From CAYFTL01 sp964346145 (GTDB taxonomy: Bacteria > Bacillota > Clostridia > Christensenellales > Aristaeellaceae): a DNA stretch of 64,000 nucleotides. How positions within the stretch are numbered: the stretch's first letter is position 1; every line of letters begins with the position of its first letter. Below the pieces are notes generated by a model that was given only the letters and a program-made list of their open reading frames with translations, did not search any database and was not told the origin of the DNA. Shown piece after piece: positions 42,123-51,469 of this stretch. The stretch is from positions 62,001-126,000 of the forward strand of contig CAYFTL010000001.1 of assembly GCA_964346145.1 (NCBI GenBank), read 5' to 3'. The translations under genes were made by a program, and so were the position numbers.

Positions 42123-42962
42123 CTATAAACCATTAAGCAATGTATATAGCCTGTTAAAATCCTTTTGAGCCGCTTTCCAATCCTGGGTCGCCTGACCGAT
42201 TAGGTTATCCTTGTTGGCACCGTGGTAATCACTACCACCGGTAACCAGCAGCCCCATACAGCGGGCAAGCGCGTCCATTTGGCTGCTAAAGTCGCTGCTG
42301 TGGGCCGGGTGATACGCCTCTACACCCGCAAGGCCCTGGACGCGCCATTCTCGAATCACCTCAGGGAGCCAGCGGCGTTCTATAGGCAGCAACGCCGGAT
42401 GAGCCAAAACGGCCACGCCCTTAGCTTGACGAATCAATTCGAGGATGTGTTCCATTTTCAATGAGTCTTGAGGAACATAAGCCGGCTTTCCCTTGCCGAT
42501 ATAACGATCAAACGCCTCCTGCACACAACCGACTACGCCCGCTTCCACCAGCGCCCTGGCCAAATGCGGCCGCCCCACTCCAGGCAACAGCAAGCCGGCT
42601 TTTAGGTGAGCAGGGAGCACAATCTCCAGTTTTTGTATCGCCCATAGCATTTTTTCCATGCGATCACGCCTTTTAAGGCGAAACACTTCAAGCTCCTCTT
42701 CCAGCAAATCAATCCGCTTGAGCCCATACCCCAAAACATGTGCGTTCGTGCTTCCACCTGAACTCATCTCCACCCCGGGAAGCAGCGCGATCCCCAGCTC
42801 CTTCGCCTTAGCCATCCCTTCTGCCAGACCGGATACGGTGTCGTGGTCGGTTATGGATATTTTGTGCACACCGGCACGCCAGGCTTCCTCTACCAGTTGA
42901 GCAGGGCTATCGGTTCCATCCGAAGCGTTTGAATGCAAATGCAAATCAATATCATTATTCAT
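42123..42962 (-). CDS. PHP-domain phosphoesterase (RNase AM/TrpH type)
   Basis: About 279 residues of the PHP fold. Metal-binding motifs are DLHLHSNASDGT, SITDHDTVSG, a Glu in LLPGVEMSS, VAVLAHPAL, and a late GSDYHG. The family hydrolyses 3',5'-nucleoside bisphosphates or trims RNA 5' ends. The ATG at 42962 has GGTGGG upstream, preferred over a TTG two codons before. The neighbours are vanW downstream and ftsH upstream, separated by a strong terminator. Confidence 0.9.
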   Translation of the reverse strand: MNNDIDLHLHSNASDGTDSPAQLVEEAWRAGVHKISITDHDTVSGLAEGMAKAKELGIALLPGVEMSSGGSTNAHVLGYGLKRIDLLEEELEVFRLKRRDRMEKMLWAIQKLEIVLPAHLKAGLLLPGVGRPHLARALVEAGVVGCVQEAFDRYIGKGKPAYVPQDSLKMEHILELIRQAKGVAVLAHPALLPIERRWLPEVIREWRVQGLAGVEAYHPAHSSDFSSQMDALARCMGLLVTGGSDYHGANKDNLIGQATQDWKAAQKDFNRLYTLLNGL

Positions 42963-42982
42963 TCGCAACCCACCCTAAGAGA

Positions 42983-43023
42983 AAAACTCAAGACAAGTGC
43001 ATTGCACACTTGCCTTGAGTTTT
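42983..43023 (-). terminator. Terminator of ftsH
   Basis: A near-perfect 17-bp stem, AAAACTCAAG-a-CAAGTG / CACTTG-c-CTTGAGTTTT, starting nine bases past the ftsH stop and followed by T residues on the minus strand. Confidence 0.85.
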
Positions 43024-43032
43024 ATAGCATAC

Positions 43033-45018
43033 TTACTGCAAAACATTGCCCGGACTCGATTCCGGTTCCACTGCATCTGCAAGTTGATCATTCAGCCTTT
43101 CATCCTTAAGGCCTTCTTCCATAAGGGCTTTAAACTCTTCTCCGTCTACCTTTTCCTTCTCCAGCAGCACATCCGCCAGCAAATGCAATTTTTCTATGTA
43201 CTGGTTGATTGTCTGTTCAGCTTGGTGATAGCAGGTTTCCAAGATGCGCTGAACTTCGCGGTCCACTTTGGAGTTGATTTCTTCCGAGTAGGTGTCAGCT
43301 TGAGAAAAGCCTCTGCCTAAAAATACTTCGTGATCTCCTCCTAGGAACATCGGTCCTACCGCCTCGCTCATGCCGAACTTGGTGACCATGCTGCGAGCCA
43401 TTTTGCTGGCATGTTGCAGGTCGCTCACTGCGCCCGTGGTGGTATCGCCAAACACCAACTTTTCCGCACAGTTTCCGCCCATGCTCATGGTGATGTCGGC
43501 CAGCAATTCGGTGCGGGTTGTGTAGCTGGTTTCCTCGCTGGGTAAAGACATGGTGTAACCGCCCGCCGAACCGCGGGGGATAATGCTCACTTCGTGTACC
43601 GGATCACATCCGGGGGTAAAATGTGCCACCACAGCGTGCCCAGCTTCATGGTAGGCCACCAATTTTTTATCTTTTTCGGTAACTTTCTTGCTCTTCTTTT
43701 CGGGGCCAATGCTTACGCGATTGATGGCTTCTTCAATGATCGTCATGGTGATCTTTTCCTTGTGCGCCCTGGCCGTTAAAATTGCCGCTTCGTTGAGCAC
43801 GTTTTCAAGGTCGGCCCCGGTAAAATATGGCGTGCGGCGCGCAAGCACCGACAAATCCACATCTTCTCCCAAAGGCTTGCCGCGCGCATGCACTTTCAAA
43901 ATTTCTTCACGGCCCTTCACGTCGGGATAGCCCACCGTGATCTGACGGTCAAAACGCCCCGGCCTGAGCAGCGCCGGATCCAATATATCCGACCGGTTGG
44001 TAGCCGCCATGACGATAACGCCTTCATTAGGCGCAAATCCATCCATTTCCACCAGCAATTGGTTTAGGGTCTGTTCGCGCTCATCATGCCCGCCGCCGAG
44101 TCCAGCGCCGCGCTGACGGCCCACCGCGTCGATTTCATCGATAAACACGATGGAAGGTTGTTGGCGTTTCGCTTGGTCAAACAAGTCGCGTACCCGCGAA
44201 GCGCCTACACCCACAAACATTTCCACAAAATCCGAACCGGATATGGTAAAGAAGGGTACGCCCGCTTCGCCGGCCGTCGCACGGGCAAGCAGGGTTTTAC
44301 CGGTTCCCGGAGGGCCTACCAAAAGAACACCCCGGGGGATGCGCGCGCCCACCGCCAAGAAGCGTTGAGGGTTTTTCAGAAACTCTACAATTTCCCTTAA
44401 ATCTTCCTTCTCTTCTTCGGCACCAGCTACGTCAGCAAATGTTTTTTTGTTCTTGAGCGGATCGTTCAATCGAGCACGGCTCTTGCCAAAGGACATGACG
44501 CCTTTGTTCGATCCACCTTGCTGCCTAAGCATGAAGAACCACAACACAGCCATGAGGCCGACAGGAATCAAAAAGGGCAGTAGCTGTACCCACCACGAAG
44601 GGCCTTCCACCTCTTTGGACTCCATCTTAAATTTGTAATCAGAAACACTCACCTGATCGAAAGGCTTATTAAGCTTAGTCGAATAAATCGCCTTCACATC
44701 GGCATGAAACTGATCTGAATTGGGAATCGTGGCCGTAAGGTCATATCGATTGCCAAAATCCGTTTCTGGAATTTTAGAGTCAACTTTTCGACCGATTAAA
44801 GTGTTTCCGGTAATCATCACGTTGCTGAGCTTGTCCTTCTGAATCAAATCCAGCACTTCCGAATAGGCCAGCTTTTCAATCTGATCCGGATTGAACGTGC
44901 CGACAAACCGAGACAACACCAAAGTCAAAATAATTGCAATGACGATATATAGTATCGGGCCCTGCACAAAATTAGGTCTTTTATTTAGATTTTTGTTTGG
45001 GTTATTGTTTTGCTTCAA
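43033..45018 (-). CDS. ftsH: ATP-dependent membrane protease FtsH
   Basis: A 661-residue protein. Two helices (about 20-40 and 143-163) flank an outer domain. The AAA module has Walker A GPPGTGKT at 235-242, Walker B FIDEID at about 292 and the SRH; the protease has HEAGH at 457-461. It degrades misfolded and short-lived membrane and cytosolic proteins. The start is a TTG at 45018 with GAGGGG eight bases upstream. The order tilS-hpt-ftsH is the classical Firmicutes arrangement, and the genes run on one strand. Confidence 0.97.
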   Translation of the reverse strand: MKQNNNPNKNLNKRPNFVQGPILYIVIAIILTLVLSRFVGTFNPDQIEKLAYSEVLDLIQKDKLSNVMITGNTLIGRKVDSKIPETDFGNRYDLTATIPNSDQFHADVKAIYSTKLNKPFDQVSVSDYKFKMESKEVEGPSWWVQLLPFLIPVGLMAVLWFFMLRQQGGSNKGVMSFGKSRARLNDPLKNKKTFADVAGAEEEKEDLREIVEFLKNPQRFLAVGARIPRGVLLVGPPGTGKTLLARATAGEAGVPFFTISGSDFVEMFVGVGASRVRDLFDQAKRQQPSIVFIDEIDAVGRQRGAGLGGGHDEREQTLNQLLVEMDGFAPNEGVIVMAATNRSDILDPALLRPGRFDRQITVGYPDVKGREEILKVHARGKPLGEDVDLSVLARRTPYFTGADLENVLNEAAILTARAHKEKITMTIIEEAINRVSIGPEKKSKKVTEKDKKLVAYHEAGHAVVAHFTPGCDPVHEVSIIPRGSAGGYTMSLPSEETSYTTRTELLADITMSMGGNCAEKLVFGDTTTGAVSDLQHASKMARSMVTKFGMSEAVGPMFLGGDHEVFLGRGFSQADTYSEEINSKVDREVQRILETCYHQAEQTINQYIEKLHLLADVLLEKEKVDGEEFKALMEEGLKDERLNDQLADAVEPESSPGNVLQ

Positions 45019-45094
45019 CCGTTTTACCCCTCGCTTTCCACCGTTACATACGCAATAAGTTTATCACCTATATGTGGCAAAATCAAACCTGCAA

Positions 45095-45637
45095 TTAGGC
45101 TTTTGTGTAAATTTCCGGCTTAAGGATTCCGATATAGGGCAAATTGCGATAACGCTCGGCGTAGTCCAACCCATAACCGACCACAAATTCATCCGGAATG
45201 ACAAAGCCCTGATAATCCGCGCGGATTTCGGCCTTGCGGCGATCGGGTTTATCGAGCAGAGCACAAATTTTTAAGGAGGCCGCTCCCCTAGACAGCAAAT
45301 TTTCTTTCAAAAACGACAGCGTGAGGCCAGTATCCACAATATCTTCCACCACGATGACGTGCTTATCCATGATGTCCTTGTCCAAATCTTTCATAATCCG
45401 TACCACGCCCGCGGACTCAGTCGCGCTTCCATAACTGGAAATCGCCATAAAGTCTATGGTGACCGGCAAGTCAAGCGCACGCATTACATCGGAGAAAAAT
45501 ACCACAGCACCCTTTAAAATGCCGATCAGCACCAATTCTTTTCCGGCATAATCCTGATTGATTTGCTCCGCCAGCTCTCTTACCCTTTTTTGAATTTCCT
45601 CTTCCGAAAGCAATACATAGGCCAAGTCCTTGTGCAT
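45095..45637 (-). CDS. hpt: Hypoxanthine(-guanine) phosphoribosyltransferase
   Basis: A 180-residue type I PRTase with the PRPP loop VVVEDIVDTGLTL and the purine-binding end FVIPDEFVVGYGLDYAERYRN (core FVVGYGLDY). It recovers hypoxanthine and guanine as IMP and GMP. In Bacillus, Hpt and TilS-FtsH are also linked in regulation. The ATG at 45637 has GGAGG upstream; tilS ends 27 bases before it. With purF intact but purC decayed next to it, salvage may matter more in this organism. Confidence 0.95.
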   Translation of the reverse strand: MHKDLAYVLLSEEEIQKRVRELAEQINQDYAGKELVLIGILKGAVVFFSDVMRALDLPVTIDFMAISSYGSATESAGVVRIMKDLDKDIMDKHVIVVEDIVDTGLTLSFLKENLLSRGAASLKICALLDKPDRRKAEIRADYQGFVIPDEFVVGYGLDYAERYRNLPYIGILKPEIYTKA

Positions 45638-45663
45638 AAATCAATATCCTCCAAGTTATGTTG

Positions 45664-47010
45664 TTATAATTTATATTCCCAGGGTATAAACTCAACTCTG
45701 CGAGCCGAGCAACCCTCTTTAACCGCTGCCTCTTGGGCGATGCCAATGCCCACAACCCATAAAACCGTGCTGCCCACCGCCACGAGGGGAGTGTAATCCC
45801 TAAGCGGCCTGTCTAGCTTGTTGTTCACCATATAATCTGAAAGTTTTTGGCTCCCACTAGCGCCCAGGGGATGAATCCTGTCTCCCGCCCGGCGCGTACG
45901 TACCACTCCGTGCTCGATAGCCCTTGCGTTTAACACTTGTACAAAGGGGTTATCGGCAATGGGCACCGGAGCAGCTTCCTTCACTTTAAACCTGCCGATC
46001 CCGGGCAGCACTGCCCCATCGGCCAGCTGAGTATTGGGAATTTTTTCTCCTTTGTCCCAAATCAGATACAGCCTGCTGCCAGTTCTCTCTGCGCGCACAC
46101 CGTTGCCTAGATCCATAGCGCCCTTTGATTTGCCCACCAAAACACAGGCTTCATGAATCCGCCGCTCCGAAGGTTCAACGTTTTGTAACTCCATCAGTGT
46201 TCCAACGATTCGGCGAAGTATGGCTTCATCCATGGCAAAGCCGATTTCCAGCTCCAGCCACACACCGTTTGAAAAACGACCGCACCTGTCCTTTAAACCT
46301 TGCCAGGCAAGCTCTTCGAGAAAACGCTCATCTAGCGCTGCGTTTCTGCTGATCCTTCCAAGCGCTTGCACCGCACCGGGGTAAATCTGCTTAACCTCTG
46401 GAAAAACCCGATTACGCAAAAAGTTGCGCGGATTGTCGGGCAGCGCATTGGTCTCGTCCTCCCGCCACGGTTGGCCGATCTGCACAAGCCAATCGGTCAG
46501 CTCACCTTTCTCGATTTCCAATAGCGGGCGAACCAATTCCCCCGTACGCTTTTGCATGCCACACAATCCCCGAAGGCCGCTACCCCGCAAGATATGCATC
46601 AGCACCGTTTCGGCTTGGTCGTCGGCATGGTGACCGAGGGCTATTTTGCCAGCGTGAATCTGCCGGGCAACGCCGCGCAAAAAGGCGTAGCGCGCATCCC
46701 TGGCGGCCTCTTCCAAGCCAACTTGGGCAGTTTTTGCACTCTTAAGTACATTGCCCGCGCCTTCGTGCAGCACAATATCGTTTTGTTTACACAATTGGCG
46801 CACAAATTCGGCATCTTGAAGAGAATCCTGCCCGCGAATCCCGTGCTCAAAATGGGCAGCTTGCAATGTAAAGCCGATATCTTGGCGCGCCCGATTCAGC
46901 AACAACAAAAGCGCGACCGAGTCCGCTCCGCCGGATACGGCCGCCAGCACCCGATCGCCACATTGAAACAAGTCGCTCAAATCCAGTTTTTCAAACCAGC
47001 TTGGGATCAT
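45664..47010 (-). CDS. tilS: tRNA(Ile)-lysidine synthetase
   Basis: About 448 residues. The PP-loop ATP motif AAVSGGADSVALL is at about residue 25-37, followed by the lysine-binding LGHHADDQAETVLMHILRGSGL, and a C-terminal TilS domain (RAGDRIHPLGASGSQKLSDYM). It changes C34 of the tRNA-Ile CAU anticodon to lysidine, which is essential for AUA decoding. The ATG at 47010 has GGTGG upstream. It lies upstream of hpt and ftsH. Confidence 0.95.
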   Translation of the reverse strand: MIPSWFEKLDLSDLFQCGDRVLAAVSGGADSVALLLLLNRARQDIGFTLQAAHFEHGIRGQDSLQDAEFVRQLCKQNDIVLHEGAGNVLKSAKTAQVGLEEAARDARYAFLRGVARQIHAGKIALGHHADDQAETVLMHILRGSGLRGLCGMQKRTGELVRPLLEIEKGELTDWLVQIGQPWREDETNALPDNPRNFLRNRVFPEVKQIYPGAVQALGRISRNAALDERFLEELAWQGLKDRCGRFSNGVWLELEIGFAMDEAILRRIVGTLMELQNVEPSERRIHEACVLVGKSKGAMDLGNGVRAERTGSRLYLIWDKGEKIPNTQLADGAVLPGIGRFKVKEAAPVPIADNPFVQVLNARAIEHGVVRTRRAGDRIHPLGASGSQKLSDYMVNNKLDRPLRDYTPLVAVGSTVLWVVGIGIAQEAAVKEGCSARRVEFIPWEYKL

Positions 47011-47101
47011 ATTTTCCACCAAATCGTTTTCATAACAATTTATTATTATAAACCCTTATAGCGGGCAACGCAAGCCTCGCAGGGTTTAAAAGTGCACCGT
47101 G

Positions 47102-47923
47102 CTAGATTTTTTCTATCAATCCGGTCAACAGACTTTGGAAAACACCTTTTACCTTTTTGCTGGCTGCGATCACCTCGGCATGACTTAACGGCTGATCCAA
47201 AACGCCGGCCGCCATGTTGGTGATGCAGGAAATACCCAGCACCCGTATGCCACAATGGCGGGCCACAACCACTTCGGGCACCGTGGACATGCCTACAGCA
47301 TCGGCGCCCATGGCACGCAGCATGCGAATTTCGGCGGGGGTTTCGTAGCTCGGTCCGGGCATTTGGGCGTACACTCCTTCACGAAGGGACAGTCCCTGCT
47401 GCGCCGCGACTGCTTGCGCCTGGCGGCGCAACTCCCCATCGTACGCCTTAGACATGTCAAGGAATCTCGGCCCGAATTCGTCCAGGTTGGCGCCAAATAG
47501 CGGATTAGCGGCCGTAAAATTGATGTGATCGCTGATCAACATCAAATTGCCCACCTCATATGCGGTGTCGATCCCGCCGGCAGCGTTGGTCACCACTAGG
47601 GTTTTGATGCCCAACTTGGCCATGACCCGAACCGGAAAGGTTACATCGCGCAAGCTGTACCCTTCATAGTAGTGCAGCCGACCGGCCATGACCGCCACCT
47701 GCTTACCTTTGAGCGTGCCCAATACCCATTCGCCCGAATGTCCGGCCACCGTAGAAGTTTTAAAGCCCGGTATTTCGGCATAGGGCACATGCACCGCGTT
47801 TTCAATCTGCTGCGCAAAGTCTCCCTGCCCTGAACCGAGTACAATAGCTATTTCGGGTTTATTCTCAATTTTCTTTTCCAAATATTGGGCGGCTTTTTCA
47901 ATATTATTCAGATATTCTTTCAC
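47102..47923 (-). CDS. punA: Purine-nucleoside phosphorylase, trimeric type
   Basis: A 273-residue protein with IVLGSGQGDFA, the phosphate-binding GHSGEWVLG, GRLHYYEGYS, VTNAAGGID and the base site MSTVPEVVVARHCG. This is the trimeric (PNP-I, inosine/guanosine) class. It splits purine nucleosides to base and ribose 1-phosphate; Hpt in the same region can reuse the base and DeoB the sugar. The start is a GTG at 47923 with GGAGAAC upstream. It follows deoB by 34 bases. Confidence 0.95.
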   Translation of the reverse strand: MKEYLNNIEKAAQYLEKKIENKPEIAIVLGSGQGDFAQQIENAVHVPYAEIPGFKTSTVAGHSGEWVLGTLKGKQVAVMAGRLHYYEGYSLRDVTFPVRVMAKLGIKTLVVTNAAGGIDTAYEVGNLMLISDHINFTAANPLFGANLDEFGPRFLDMSKAYDGELRRQAQAVAAQQGLSLREGVYAQMPGPSYETPAEIRMLRAMGADAVGMSTVPEVVVARHCGIRVLGISCITNMAAGVLDQPLSHAEVIAASKKVKGVFQSLLTGLIEKI

Positions 47924-47957
47924 TTTCGTTCTCCTTTATCCGATGTTATCATTCATC

Positions 47958-49139
47958 CTATTTTTCAGAAATAATAGCGTCGTAAAACGAATCGCCCTGA
48001 AACTCATGATTCAGATTGAATGCCCGGGCGATGGTAATGGCTACATCACAGAAACTGCTGCGCGTGCCCAAATCCACGCCGGACTCAAGCTCCGGTCCCC
48101 ATACCAACAACGGAACATTTTCCCGGGTATGGTCGGTTCCGGGAAACGTGGGATCACAGCCATGATCGGCAGTAATGATCAACATATCCTTAGGGCCGAT
48201 AAGGTTTTGAATCTCGGGCAGGCTTGCATCAAACGCCTCCAGCGCCTGGGCAAAACCTTTAGCATCGTTCCGGTGGCCGTACAGCATGTCGGTATCAACC
48301 AAGTTGGCAAACAACAACCCGCGCCAATCGGGGTTTTTTAGGTAATCTATGGTCGCCTGCACGCAGGCCTCGTTGCCGCTGGCGTGGTTGGATTCCGTGA
48401 TGCCCCGGTGATTAAAAATGTCCTCTATTTTGCCCACCGCCAACACGTCCCTGCCCGATTGCTTCAGCAGATCCAATACAGTCTTTCCGGTGGGATCCAG
48501 GGAAAAATCCCGCCGGTTGCCTGTCCTTACAAAGCTTCCGGCTTTGCCCACAAACGGCCGGGCGATCACGCGGCCCACGGCGTATTCGCCTGCCAGCATT
48601 TCGCGGGCCTTCTTGCAAATCTGCCACAACTCCTGCGCAGACAGCACCTCTTCGTGGGCCGCAATTTGGAATACGCTGTCGGCCGAGGTGTAAACGATGA
48701 GTTTGCCCGTTTCCAAATGCTCCTCGCCCAGCTCTTCAATAATAGCGGTACCCGAAGCCACCTTGTTGCCCAGCACCTGGCGCCCGGAAATCTTTTCAAA
48801 CTCTTTTACCACCGAATCGGGAAAGCCGTCGGGAAAGGTAGGAAAAGGTTGTTCCAATACAATTCCAGAGATTTCCCAGTGGCCTGTCGTGGTATCTTTT
48901 CCGGCAGATCGCTCCCGCATCTGTCCGTAACAGCCTATAGGCTTCGCGCAGGCGTTTTCCCATGTGCCATCTATATTGTAAAGCCCCAACGCGCACAGGT
49001 TAGGCAGATTCAAACTTTGCTGTTGTATGACATGCTTAAGGGTATTTGCGCCAGCGTCACCATATAGCACCGCATCGGGCGCCTCTCCAATCCCGCAGGC
49101 ATCCAACACGATTAACACAACCCTGTTGATTTCTTTCAC
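47958..49139 (-). CDS. deoB: Phosphopentomutase
   Basis: A 393-residue alkaline-phosphatase-fold enzyme. The metal/phospho-Thr region GKDTTTGHWEISG is complete, and DTDMLYGHRND and ITADHGCDPTFPGTDHTRE carry further metal ligands. It interconverts ribose or deoxyribose 1- and 5-phosphates. It precedes punA, a standard nucleoside-catabolism pair. The start is a GTG at 49139 with GGAG upstream. Confidence 0.96.
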   Translation of the reverse strand: MKEINRVVLIVLDACGIGEAPDAVLYGDAGANTLKHVIQQQSLNLPNLCALGLYNIDGTWENACAKPIGCYGQMRERSAGKDTTTGHWEISGIVLEQPFPTFPDGFPDSVVKEFEKISGRQVLGNKVASGTAIIEELGEEHLETGKLIVYTSADSVFQIAAHEEVLSAQELWQICKKAREMLAGEYAVGRVIARPFVGKAGSFVRTGNRRDFSLDPTGKTVLDLLKQSGRDVLAVGKIEDIFNHRGITESNHASGNEACVQATIDYLKNPDWRGLLFANLVDTDMLYGHRNDAKGFAQALEAFDASLPEIQNLIGPKDMLIITADHGCDPTFPGTDHTRENVPLLVWGPELESGVDLGTRSSFCDVAITIARAFNLNHEFQGDSFYDAIISEK

Positions 49140-49210
49140 ACGCTTTCTCCTTTTCCCGCTTCATTCGCTGCTCATCTATCTTGGATATCCGTTGAATCGC
49201 TTACACTGTT

Positions 49211-49531
49211 TTACGGTGAAAGCGGTTCAAACGGACTGTACAAATGCTTTTTCATGTTCACGCAACCGTTGGGCAAAAAGTTCACGTTTTCTGCTTCCAA
49301 CAAACGGCGCTGATCCGGAAACAATTCTACGGGCGCCAACCGGCCCACGGCATTCACTACCCGGTGGCAAGGCACGCCTTCCGGTGCCTTGCTCAGCGCA
49401 TTCGCCACCCTGCGCCCGCCCCACATATAGCCCAGCAGCGCACCGATGCCTCCATAGTTCATCACACATCCGGCGGGGATTTGCCGAACGACACGATAAA
49501 CCGCTTGATCAAAATCTTCTCCCAAGGCCAA
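49211..49531 (-). CDS. Short MGMT-family protein (alkyltransferase-like) with active-site Cys
   Basis: A 106-residue protein that covers only the C-terminal DNA-binding/active-site domain of O6-alkylguanine-DNA alkyltransferases. It has the helix-turn-helix (VPCHRVVNAVGRL) with PCHRV, so the reactive Cys is present. Proteins of this size are usually alkyltransferase-like (ATL) proteins with Trp or another residue in place of the Cys, or short MGMT-type proteins. Two TTG starts, at 49531 and 49525, are both possible; AAAGGGC is upstream. It may repair or flag O6-alkylguanine. No DNA-repair partner is adjacent. Confidence 0.82.
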   Translation of the reverse strand: MALGEDFDQAVYRVVRQIPAGCVMNYGGIGALLGYMWGGRRVANALSKAPEGVPCHRVVNAVGRLAPVELFPDQRRLLEAENVNFLPNGCVNMKKHLYSPFEPLSP

Positions 49532-49606
49532 CGCCCTTTCTTATATTATACACCTTTTTGCCACACAAATATCATACCATAAAACCCTTAAATACTTTAG
49601 TCTTTT

Positions 49607-49644
49607 AAAAAACGGATTTCACACCGAAACCGGCATAAAATCCG
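49607..49644 (-). terminator. Terminator of the ABC exporter operon
   Basis: On the minus strand, CGGATTT (49638-49644) pairs with AAATCCG (49613-49619) around a small internal CCG/CGG hairpin, and is followed by six T. It lies about 20 bases past the stop. Confidence 0.8.
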
Positions 49645-49664
49645 CAAAAAAGAAATTTGTGTGG

Positions 49665-51467
49665 TTACACTGCTATGCTGGCCCTGTACTGACTGTTGCT
49701 TAGTTCAGCGTAGAATCCGTTCATATCCATGAGCTGTTTATGGGTTCCGCGCTCGATAATGTTGCCGTCCTTGAGCACCAGAATCATATCCGCATTGCGG
49801 ATAGTCGACAGCCTGTGAGCTATTACAAAGCTGGTTCTGCCCTTCATCAGGGTCAGCATGGCCGACTGTATTTTCATTTCGGTGCGCGTATCCACGCTGG
49901 ATGTCGCTTCATCCAAAATCAATACCTTGGGGTCGGCCAATATGGCCCGGGCAATGGACAGCAACTGACGTTGACCTTGGGATAAGTTGCTACCGCCTTC
50001 GCTGAGTTCGGTGTCGTATCCCTTGGGCAAACGTGAAATGAACGAATGGCAGTTGGCCATCTTGGCCGCCTCGATCATCTCTTCTTCGGTGGCGTCCAGC
50101 TTGCCGTAGCAAATGTTATCGCGCACAGTACCCGAGAACAAATATACATCTTGCAACACCATACCCATATTGTTGCGCAGGCTTTGGCGCTTCACGGTTG
50201 TAATATCGTGATCGTCCACCAACACGTTGCCGCCGTCCAAATCGTAAAAACGCATCAACAGGTTTACGATGGTGGTTTTGCCGGCGCCCGTGGGCCCAAC
50301 CAAGGCGATGGTCTGCCCGGGTTTGGCTTCAAACGTCACGTGATCCAAAATCATCTTTTCCGGCGTATAGCCAAAACTGACATCGTTAAAGTCCACACGG
50401 CCCTTCACTTGTCCCAAATCGTATGCCCCTTTGGCGTCTTCGGCTTCGGGCTCGGAGTCCATAATTTCAAACACCCGCTCGGCGCCCGCGAGCGCCTGCT
50501 GCACCGTGGTGATTTGGTTAGCGATTTCGTTCAGTGGACGGGTAAACTGGCGGGAATACTGCAGAAAACTTTGAATCATACCGATGCTCACGCTACCCCG
50601 GATGCACAACCAACCGCCCACAGCAGCCACCAGCGCATAGCTAATGTTGTTGATGACGTTCATCAGCGGCCCCATGATGCTGGAAAGCACCGTGGCCTTG
50701 ATGCCTACTTGAGTCATGCGTTCGTTGGCCTCATCAAACTCTTCGATTACCATCTCTTCCCGGCTAAACACCTTGATGACCCGAGCGCCGGTTACCGTTT
50801 CTTCGATGATTCCGTTCAAATCTCCGAGGCTGGCCTGCTGATCGATGAACAGCTTGCCCGTATAGCTGGTTACCTTGCGAACAATCAGCATGCTCACCGG
50901 TATCAGCAACAGCGTTATCAGTGTGAGCAGTGGGCTCAAATAAAGCATCAGCGACAAAGAGGCGATCAGGGTAATCGTGCTTGAAAACACTTGGGTCAAC
51001 GACTGGGAAAGCATGTTGCTTACGTTGTCCACGTCGTTGGTCAAGCGGCTCATCAATTCGCCGTGGGTGGTAGAATCAAAAAGCTTTAGCGGCAACACCT
51101 GGATGCGCGCAAACAGATCTTCGCGCAACTGGCGCACAGTTCTTTGGGATACTTCTACGAGCAAAATCTGCTGAATCCAGGAAAAACAGCTGCTAGCAAT
51201 GTACAGTCCCAGCATAATCAATACCAGGTTTAGCAGCTGGTTGCTGCTTTGTTGCCCTACGAGCGTATCGATTAATCGACCAGAAAACAAAGGCGCCATC
51301 AGCGCGGCCACATTGCTAAGCACCAACGCAATCAAAGCGATAGTCAGCTGCTTTTTTACAGTGCCCAAGTAGCGAAGCAAGCGCAGGGCTGTTCCCCTTC
51401 CATCTTTTAACTTAACCTTCGGACCCCCATGCGGACCGGGCCCTCTTCCTCCGTGTCCTCCCTGCAT
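49665..51467 (-). CDS. ABC exporter half-transporter, catalytically complete NBD
   Basis: A 600-residue half-transporter: a Gly/His/Pro-rich start, six membrane helices (about 35-320) and a nucleotide-binding domain with GPTGAGKTT, the signature NLSQGQRQLLSIARAI and Walker B LILDEATSSVD with the catalytic Glu. It pairs with the upstream half-transporter to form a heterodimeric type IV exporter of multidrug or lipid type (BmrCD/YheIH-like). The ATG lies two bases after the upstream gene, and a MarR gene leads the set. The substrate is unknown. Confidence 0.93.
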   Translation of the reverse strand: MQGGHGGRGPGPHGGPKVKLKDGRGTALRLLRYLGTVKKQLTIALIALVLSNVAALMAPLFSGRLIDTLVGQQSSNQLLNLVLIMLGLYIASSCFSWIQQILLVEVSQRTVRQLREDLFARIQVLPLKLFDSTTHGELMSRLTNDVDNVSNMLSQSLTQVFSSTITLIASLSLMLYLSPLLTLITLLLIPVSMLIVRKVTSYTGKLFIDQQASLGDLNGIIEETVTGARVIKVFSREEMVIEEFDEANERMTQVGIKATVLSSIMGPLMNVINNISYALVAAVGGWLCIRGSVSIGMIQSFLQYSRQFTRPLNEIANQITTVQQALAGAERVFEIMDSEPEAEDAKGAYDLGQVKGRVDFNDVSFGYTPEKMILDHVTFEAKPGQTIALVGPTGAGKTTIVNLLMRFYDLDGGNVLVDDHDITTVKRQSLRNNMGMVLQDVYLFSGTVRDNICYGKLDATEEEMIEAAKMANCHSFISRLPKGYDTELSEGGSNLSQGQRQLLSIARAILADPKVLILDEATSSVDTRTEMKIQSAMLTLMKGRTSFVIAHRLSTIRNADMILVLKDGNIIERGTHKQLMDMNGFYAELSNSQYRASIAV

Positions 51468-51469
51468 AG

